64,000 nucleotides of DNA from Plantago major. Taxonomy: Eukaryota > Streptophyta > Magnoliopsida > Lamiales > Plantaginaceae. A model generated the notes under the pieces. It was not told where the DNA came from, searched no databases, and worked only from the letters and a program-made list of their open reading frames with translations. Positions 56,501-64,000 of the stretch are shown piece after piece. The position numbers and the translations under genes were made by a program. The DNA is taken from assembly GCA_026545765.1 (NCBI GenBank), contig CM048842.1:71103871-71167870 (forward strand), written 5' to 3'. Position 1 is the stretch's first letter. Each line of letters begins with the position of its first letter.

Positions 56501-58149
56501 TGATTTGAACTTGTGTAACTGCTCCTAAACCAATATTTGAATGAATGTTGAACTCCCAAATGAATACAAATACTTTTCATGCATATTTTATTTTCACTCG
56601 TGTGCACATAGAAACATAGAAAATTTAACAATAGTTACATTATAAAATTGATTCAAAACAATCACAATTACTTTTGGAGTTTTTATATATGTTTTACAAA
56701 AAAGAAAAGGTACGTATACATTGTTTGTATAAGTATAGTTCTCAATTCCATTAAACTCTCTGGAATTTCCGAAAATTACATTCACCCCTCTTAAGTTGTA
56801 CAATGTCATATTCGCATCTTGTATAAATCAATAGTCCACCCCCAGGCCTTTGGATTGATTCAGTTATGATACCATTTGTGCCACCGAGTCACCGATCGCC
56901 ACCAATCGATCGAAAGCCGGATGATATATTGGCACCATACTAAAACATATCACTTCTTGCACTTTTGATCCTCAATCGTAAAACAAAAAATGATGAACTC
57001 TAAAGTTATTACAGATATAATCTGAAAAAGAGAAAAGAAAGATGCATTTGTTAATCTGAGTATCGTTTTTAATCTAATTTGCACACTTATTCCACTCGTA
57101 CAATCATTAGATTTTTTTCCCGTGGCCAGCTTTTATAATATTGTTTCAGACATTTTTAACTCTCTAAAAATTTAGGTGGATACATATATTATGTTTAACA
57201 AGTTATAGTTATATTAATAATGTTTGATAAAAAAAAAAAGTGAACCTATAATTCAACTTATTGTTTAGTGTACGGAAGAGAAACTAAATAAAATAAAAAA
57301 AAAAAGGATCGAAGTCAACTAAAATTACGTAAAACATAAAAAAAAGAAAAAACAAGTCATCTCCGCTGTTTCCACGGTGGAAAGAATGCAATGATGCTGA
57401 TGCATATGTGACTTATTGATGCAGAAAATGAAAAATAACACCTACTACGAAAACAGCACGCAACAACTGCTCAATTTCTATTTCCTTTATTTGCTAATTA
57501 CATCGACTTTCTAGATCATCAAAATCAAAATCATTCCGCCCAGGGACGGACTCAGTATTCTAATTTTGATAGGGTGAAATTATATATATATGAGATTATT
57601 TCAGGGGTTAAGGAGAGACAAAATTCTAAATATTAATGAAAATATTACACGTAAAATTTTTCTTTCCCCTCCTGGTTTCACCCCTACCTCCGCCCCATAT
57701 TCTTACTACAAGTTTATCACCCATCGACTACCTTTATAAATCTCTAAAGACTGAAATTAGTCACTTGCGAAAATTGATCTTCTGGTTTTGTCTACCCATA
57801 ATACTGATCGAAAATGCTACCATCGAACGCTTTAACTAAGCATTTCCAGTTGATCCAGTGGTGAAGACGGGTTTTGAACTTAGCTCCACCAATTTTAAAT
57901 AACTTTAAGGATCTGATATAACATGAGTATATATTTCCTTCCATACATTACCAAAGAAAACACGTCAAAAAATTACAAATATATTTTTGAAAACATTAAT
58001 TAATTTCATAAAAATTAGTACAACGCAGTTAGTCAACGACAGAGTTTACTTTAATTTTAAGCTCACTATCAATCACTCATTCACACCTGAAAAGCCTTCC
58101 TATGACTACGTCCTAATTCCTCAAGAACAAAAGACATTTTGATGGTATG
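53531..58149. other. Long AT-rich spacer
   Basis: No gene is supported. It contains a TA run (53620-53639), an ATT microsatellite (about 56037-56062), a T run (56307-56319) and A runs near 57230 and 57295. Short frames lack family features. Confidence 0.55.
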
Positions 58150-58154
58150 AATAA

Positions 58155-58654
58155 TGTGAGAAGAGAAAAGATTAAAGAAGAAGAAGTTCTGGACTTGTTC
58201 CGTTGCCTGTGTTGAAGGAGGAAGAATAAAATCGTAATAAGGCTATTGAAAGCGCGCTTCTACTTAAACAAGTGAGGTGTCAGCGTGTGATTGGTTCTCG
58301 TCCTTTGGTGTGACGTAAGAAGACGGAAACACAACGAGTATAAGTAGAATAGCGACTCTACTGTAGATAATTACGTTTTTCATCTGTAACAGAAATAACC
58401 GTCACTTTCATCTTCTTCTGTACATCACCTTCTTCGTTTTGTTTCTTCTCTGCAAGTTTCGATTGAAGTTTATTGTAATTGATTTGTATTGATCAATAAA
58501 GATTCCCTGGATGCTCTCGTGGATGTAGGCATTTGCTGAACCACGTAAACACTTGTGTCATTTACGATTTATGCATCTTGTGTTTGATCGGAGTTTCGGA
58601 GTTGTTTGATCGGAATCGGATTATTATTTTGCTATCGATTGATTGTGCTTAACA
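58155..58654 (+). mobile_element. Solo Copia-type LTR, 500 bp
   Basis: It begins TGTGAGAAGAGAAAAG and ends GTGCTTAACA, with the target duplication AATAA on both sides (58150-58154 and 58655-58659). The 3' part has CTCGTGGATGTAGGC followed by GAACCACGTAAA, the same subterminal module as the LTRs of elements A and D. No internal sequence is present. Confidence 0.9.
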
Positions 58655-58669
58655 AATAACATTAACAAT

Positions 58670-58848
58670 TCCAACGGTTGTTGGCTCAAGTGGTAAGGGA
58701 CTTGAGTTCACTTAAGCAAGGTCTCGGGTTCGAGCCTTGTGGTTGTAAAAAATACTGCTGGGGGAGCCGTCCCCTCAAAAAGGGTTCGACACTGCTCGGC
58801 TGGATTAGTCGCATGTAGCGGATGTCAGTGAGAAATCAAAATAAAAAA
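58670..58848 (+). mobile_element. tRNA-derived SINE
   Basis: The head has a polymerase III A box (GGCTCAAGTGG, about 58683) and B box (GGTTCGAGCC, about 58728). The body ends in an A-rich tail. A 12-bp target duplication AACATTAACAAT flanks it (58658-58669 and 58849-58860). It sits 15 bp beyond the end of the solo LTR. Confidence 0.9.
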
Positions 58849-58860
58849 AACATTAACAAT

Positions 58861-59414
58861 AAATCGACAAACATACAACATGTTCAAATACAATTTGTAT
58901 TAATACCACGATAAAATCTAAACGTTAGATATAAATTTGGTTCATGCATCAAAATTATCTTTGAAATCTTATTTTACAGCAATATACATTTATGATTTAT
59001 TTATACATCCTTATGGTCTCATAAACCTAACAATACATTCTCCGTCGAGAAAAATGTACGAACATAGGCCAGTTTTGCTAGCTAAGACTAAGAGAGTAGT
59101 GAAATCATTGTTGATAATCATAATACATATACGAATCTTAGCATCTCATCATGATCAGACAAAACACAAATTAACATTGTATTTGTAATTGTTTCAAAAT
59201 TCAAGAAACAACAAGAACAGATAATCCAAGCTATGATCAAATTATGTATTGTACTAAAATATTTACGAAAAGCCAGAAACGAATCTGAAAGGACGCGCTT
59301 AACTAGGTCATGAAGGGTTAAAGCCGGCTGATTAGGACCTTAATTATTTTGACTTCTTAGATTCCTTTAAACAAATTAATTAGAGATTCAATTTCATTTT
59401 TATTTCTAAAGTAA
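58861..59414. other. Spacer
   Basis: AT-rich, no gene or repeat recognised. Confidence 0.5.
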
Positions 59415-59689
59415 TACTTCTATCCCATTAAAAACTTTATAACTTTCCTTTTTTGAGTTCAATTAGAAACTTTCTAACCCCATAAATGGAAAAATTTTAT
59501 CCCACTAACTAATTTTTTATTATTTATATTTCCTTCTTTATCATCACTTTATTCAATTTCTCTCTTACTTTATCACCCAATTACAATTTTATCAATATAA
59601 TTCCTCTTATAAACTATTATTTTATTATCATTCTCTTAATTGAAGATAAAGTAATGGCTTAGAAAGTTTTTAATGGACCGGAGGGAGTA
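59415..59689. mobile_element. Stowaway-like MITE, about 275 bp
   Basis: The left end TACTTCTATCCCATTAAAAA and the complement of the right end TACTCCCTCCGGTCCATTAA match over about 30 bp. The CTCCCTCCG(G/T) terminus and TA at both ends are typical of Tc1/mariner-derived Stowaway MITEs. Confidence 0.8.
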
Positions 59690-60459
59690 GTCAGTACGTG
59701 GTATTGGTTCATAATTAGCTGTTTCAACTCCTCGCATATAACCTCTTGCCTTTGTCAATTAAGCAAGTTGCGACCAATTATTTACGTAGACACTATTTAT
59801 TTGTCTAATTAATTAGTGGAAAAGTCGAAGTTTGATTAAGATTATAGATTATGCTAAGGGTGTGTTAGTGAGATGGGATCTAACTAATTAGAGGTTAGTA
59901 GTGACAGAAAATTATAGCGACGTGATATAAAACAACATGTCAAATGTCAAACTTGTGATTTGTGACACACTAACACATCATAAGGACCACTTGATGATCT
60001 ATGTTAATTTAACTTCTTGTCCTAGTATCCACAAACATTAGTGATTCATGATCATTTCTGTATGGTGTTACTTATTAGTCTAATGGTCACCACCAATGCT
60101 AATGGCGGTACGATCACGAGTCAATCCAATCCTCATTTTTTACGTCAACATGGTTATTCATAAACTGATATGTAAATTACATGTTTATGTTTATCCCATA
60201 CACATACAAATGCTAGTACATATTAGTTAATTTAAAATATTTTATTAAAAAAAATATGACGTTTCAACCCACATTTATTTTTTTACTTGTTTGTCAGATT
60301 CAATTCCTACTTAAATTTTGTCAAATTGATTAAAAATCTAATCTATCAGAGGAGGATGTTTGAGCTTTATAATTGACGAGTTCGTTAAGTGGATTATACT
60401 TTCAGTCATTAGCAACAAGGGAAGGATCCATTAAATCATGAGAGGGTATTTGTTCAGTA
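59690..60459. other. Spacer
   Basis: AT-rich. Near 59857 and 59965 lies a short inverted pair around TGTGTTAGTG, too short to classify. No gene. Confidence 0.5.
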
Positions 60460-60920
60460 GGCAAAAATCCTCTACGACAATGCCATTTTGATAAACTCGT
60501 TAACTTTTCCAACTATCCAACAGATTATTCCTCCATGTATATTTGATGCAGCAAACGGGATGATTTGTATTTGGAGTCATCTCTCAAACTTACCTCAGGA
60601 ATTTTTATCTTGCAGATTCAAACTTACCTCGGGGATATTTATCTTGCAGATTCTCGAACTCACATCCGATAAGAGTTCAGCTCTCAATGATGTATTACAT
60701 CTGCCTAATGTTACAAAAGTCTGTCGAACTGTCTTTTGATTTCAAGAAGTTTGGTACTATGACAAATAAAATTATTGGGGAAGGCCTTCTGTGACAAACG
60801 GAACAAACGGCTCGTTTCTAACGTGATTATTAGTAGAAATGTGAATTTTCTGCCCATGTGCCTGATTCTATTGATATATGGCATGCTAGACTAGGACATG
60901 TTAGCATTATTGTTCTACGC
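60460..60920 (+). pseudogene. Decayed Copia pol fragment (protease to pre-integrase)
   Basis: A plus-strand frame ends in a protease-side segment (SSALNDVLHLPNV), and after several shifts the pre-integrase signature IWHARLGHV appears near 60875-60905. No LTRs are visible. It is an old truncated insertion unrelated in detail to A, B or D. Confidence 0.6.
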
Positions 60921-61286
60921 CAAAACAATTCAATTCTGGAGAAGCAAAAGGTAAAATGAACTTGCAACCACAATTTCCAAGTCTAACAAACCTGCCGTCA
61001 AATCAAACCTGAAAGTTGACAACCGCCATGATCTAAGCTAGGTAGTAATAAATAAACACCTATTAATGCAACTAGCATCAAGAACCAACGGAAAAAATAA
61101 ACCGTGAATGTCAACTGGCTAGGCTACCGAAAATGTACTGTTAACGGACAATGTACATCTCAAAGAACCTATTCCCGTTATACCCTGTGTGAAAACCGAA
61201 AGGTGAGACAAGTTGGGGGGAGATACGACTTTACAAAAATGCAGCGTGAAACTAGGGCATCACTCCGATTCACATTCATCATGATG
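60921..61286. other. 3' flank of the TOPLESS-related gene
   Basis: Includes the probable 3' untranslated region of the minus-strand gene that follows. No other feature. Confidence 0.5.
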
Positions 61287-62998
61287 TCACCGAGAAGGAG
61301 TTTCCGATGGCTGACTATTCAAGGCAGAGCTCGAAGGAATGGAAGTTAAAGTACCATTTTCTTGAGAAGTTGATCCACCCCACTTTGTCTCGGTATCTGA
61401 AGGCTCTATCACGTGAACTGCACCATCTGTCATGCCAAGTGCAAATTGATTGGGATCCGAAGGGTGTGCTGCAATTACCATAGGGAAGGCATTTCCATTG
61501 CTGCAGAACAACAGTTGAGTTGAGTCGTAAAACAGTTCTTAGATTAGATGTAAAAATGATGAAGAATAAGCAATGGATTATTGCCGATAAATAAATAATC
61601 CACATGTTATACCTAGACACTGGTGGAGATATATAAGCAGATGCTGCAATCCTGCAACGAAGGCTCAAACTTTCGGCATCAAAGATCCCAACAGCACCGT
61701 CACAAAATCCAGTGAAAATCATGAGGCCATCACATGAGTATATAGCACTTGAAATAGGAGCAGAAAGAGAATCCCTTGGATGCCACTGCAACAGTTCATA
61801 ATATGGTCAATAGGGTAGTAACAGCCAGGAAAAGACCGAACACATGTTTGATGATAAATGTTGCATAACCACAAAAGAAGTTTGTCCCAATAATAAACAT
61901 CATGTAACGGCAATAAGAAGAAACTCACCGAACGTAAGCACTCAAGTTGAGCATCATAAATTGCAATTTGGCTTTCATGAACAACCAATACATGGGCTTG
62001 ATTATTATGGAACTGAACTTTAGTTTCTCCAGTGAGAGGAGTAGAATGACCAGGAGGGAACTGTATGGGTCGTGTTTTCTTCTTCTCCCATCCATCGATA
62101 TTCCAGACACACAACTTTAACAAAGCATTGAAAAATAATATCATGACATCAGCATCCGGAAGTTACAGATTTGTAGAACCCCTATTATTTTTATTTTTTT
62201 ATAAATCTGTTTCTTATTCAGTAGCTGTTAATACATGTGGATATCTATCTAACAATCTAAGAGAGTGAATTCAGATTTATTTCCAGCTGGCCAGTAGAAA
62301 ATTTTGTGAAATCAAAACTTTTTTCATCAATCTTGAAAATCAGATCTCCTTTTGTCTCCAAATATGTTTGTTAAAAGTCTGGATTTGGAAGCTCGCCTCT
62401 TCTAGCAGTGTAATATATGTTATTCTTATACAAATTAGTTTTCTTGCTATTGAAATATGTTTCTCTTATCTCAAACATCAACATTTGCAATTAGGAGTTG
62501 GGTTAATGATTTTCATATTAATTTATACTTACCAGGTTTAAATATAAAAACATTACTGGCTGATCTGTTCCTTTCTAACGTTATCAGTTGATTATATTTT
62601 GGAAGACCGCAGGCGCTCAGCAACTGCAGTGAGATTGTTGGGGGGGGGGGGGGGGCTTGCTTAGGGTTTTTATATTTTCAGTTTGAACTTTGGAGGAACT
62701 TAATTAGTTACCGCTTCAAAAAAAATCAAGTTTTCCACAAGATTCCTGTTACAATTGAAGTTTGCTTTGAGCTTCAAGGCTCCTGTTTCGTTATTGATTG
62801 AAAGCTTTGTCATCTTAAAAAGTACAGAAATTTTCGGTTGTTACAAGATTAGCAACAGAAATAAAATGATAGCTCATCTAAATGACGTAATTCAGGAAAT
62901 ACCTGTGCATCAGCACCAGAAGATACCAATATGTTCAAACTTTGTGAAAATGCAAGTCCTGAGATTCGCTTCTGGTGACCCTTGAGTTTGCTTTTCAC
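61287..62998 (-). CDS. TOPLESS-related corepressor, last four exons (222 aa, 5' part outside window)
   Basis: Exons in transcript order: 62903-62998, 61929-62114, 61613-61785 and 61287-61500, joined in frame (669 bp). They encode the end of the second WD40 propeller of a TOPLESS/TPR protein: VKSKLKGHQKRISGLAFS, SSGADAQLCVWNIDGWEKKK, HVLVVHESQIAIYDAQLECL, APISSAIYSCDGLMIFTGFC and VIAAHPSDPNQFALGMTDGA. Family members are about 1100 residues; they bind EAR-motif repressors through an N-terminal LisH/CTLH region and recruit chromatin deacetylases in the nucleus. The N-terminal 80 percent should lie beyond 64000. Splice sites are canonical and no stops interrupt the read part. Confidence 0.93.
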
Positions 62999-64000
62999 CT
63001 ACTCCAGTAAGAAGGCAATGAATTTACATCAGAAATACGACATTGAGTCACTAAACGTGAATTGAAATATGCAACTGCATAAACGTGAAATCTCAAATTT
63101 TTTTAGAGACAATGCTTGATGCATGAAATTAAGGGATAACACATGTCTTATTTTTCTTCACCTGTGCTGCATGCTATCAATGATAGACTTGCAGGTCATA
63201 TTGAAACACAGATCATAACTTCAATAGAGCTCTAGCGTGATGGAAATATATTCAAAATGATTATAATTAGCAGTCGGCAAGTTTAAGCGGAACATAGAAA
63301 CACAGGCCAGATTTTATCAAATAAGCAGAGCCCATTTTCTTTTTTTGGTTACTATAGGCTATTATTATGTAGTGAAAAGAAAGATATCTTGCTAATTTTC
63401 AATGAATGCTGGAAAGAATGGTGAATTTTTTTAATCAATTTTAACAGGGACTTCAATAGCTACTGGAATTCAAAAATATGGTTCGTTCATGTTTGGTTTA
63501 TATCCTAACATGTCCTTGAATAAGATATCCACAAGCGAAAAACTAACATGTTTCTCACTTGATAGTAATCTTATAGCACATAATTCTGTACCACCAACAC
63601 GTGCGTGGGATTAAACAATGTGGTCGGGTCATGTTTGATTCACCATAAAAAGTCCTTGATTAAGATACACTAGGGAAAGAGTAAAATGCTGCATACTGAT
63701 GGTAATTTAGTTGCCATTACGTAATTCATAATAGATCAAAAAAGGAGATTTTACATAGAATTATACAAGCTCTATAACAAGTTAACAACTTATAACATGT
63801 TCTAGAAGCTCTCAAGGGAAGACAAGCTTAGCAAAATACCCACATAACAGTAAAAATGACACAAAATGACGAGATCCGATTTTGTTGATTACTAGACAAA
63901 TCTTCCAGTTCTTGAGGTAAAAATGAAACGCCCCACTGATAAATAAGATAAGATACCGTCTAAATCAAAGACCAGAGGATCTAGTTGATGAGCCCTCTCG
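62999..64000 (-). other. Presumed intron of the TOPLESS-related gene
   Basis: No exon with family similarity was found in the last kilobase. The AG acceptor for the exon at 62998 is at 62999-63000 with a pyrimidine-poor upstream side, so the upstream donor should be outside the window. Confidence 0.55.

Noticed and set aside
56460..56560. SINE-like A and B boxes on the minus strand
   Set aside because: The box-B-like motif comes before the box-A-like motif in reading direction, so it cannot be a polymerase III promoter.
57540..57930. Possible small transposon (ACGGACTCAG ... CCTCCGCCCC)
   Set aside because: The ends resemble each other only over a few bases and no target duplication was found.

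Overview
This window looks like nuclear DNA of a flowering plant, most likely a eudicot. It contains spliced genes with GT-AG introns, a PPR gene, a MYB-CC transcription factor, a plant cytosolic glutamine synthetase, a TOPLESS-type corepressor, inserted plastid DNA and several plant transposon classes. The species cannot be named. A pinoresinol-reductase-like gene would fit a lignan-making dicot, but that is only a hint.

Layout. 1-1058: two minisatellite fields built on a CTATGATCTCA core. 1390-23929: a Copia retrotransposon (element A; 5-bp target duplication GAACA) split inside its reverse transcriptase by a larger Copia element (B, 5048-22232; ATATG). B is itself interrupted by an inverted solo LTR of its own family (C, 9146-10549; ACAAT), so three insertion events can be ordered. 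B resembles the Sirevirus group: a 1.6-kb LTR, an initiator-Met tRNA primer site, a gag with a coiled coil, and about 5.5 kb of extra coding sequence after pol. That extra sequence contains four intron-like intervals separating phase-0 exons and is the most unusual feature of the window.

23930-25123: spacer with two strong hairpins. 25124-26477: four-exon pinoresinol/isoflavone-reductase-like gene with a frameshift at the start of exon 2. 26753-28816 (minus): six-exon MYB-CC factor. 31601-35741 (minus): ten-exon CobW/ZNG1-like GTPase with a complete EVE-domain gene inside its second intron. 36245-38700: composite plastid insertion (trnI-GAU/intron joined to psaA). 39455-41464 (minus): intronless E-class PPR gene. 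About 41583-44398: Mutator-like element with inverted termini, several tandem arrays and a PB1-like transposase fragment, about 120 bp upstream of the PPR start. 44689-49158: internally deleted Copia element D (CTAAT). 49619-52715 (minus): eleven-exon GS1. 52716-61286: AT-rich spacer with a hAT-like MITE, a solo LTR (AATAA), a tRNA-derived SINE, a Stowaway-like MITE and a decayed Copia piece. 61287-62998 (minus): the last four exons of a TOPLESS-related gene that continues past the window end.

The host genes do not form a pathway. They are independent genes (lignan-type reductase, phosphate/MYB-CC-type regulator, metal-chaperone GTPase, EVE reader, organelle RNA factor, ammonium assimilation, corepressor) separated by transposons. 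Exon borders were read by eye from splice signals and family similarity; no database search or alignment program was run.
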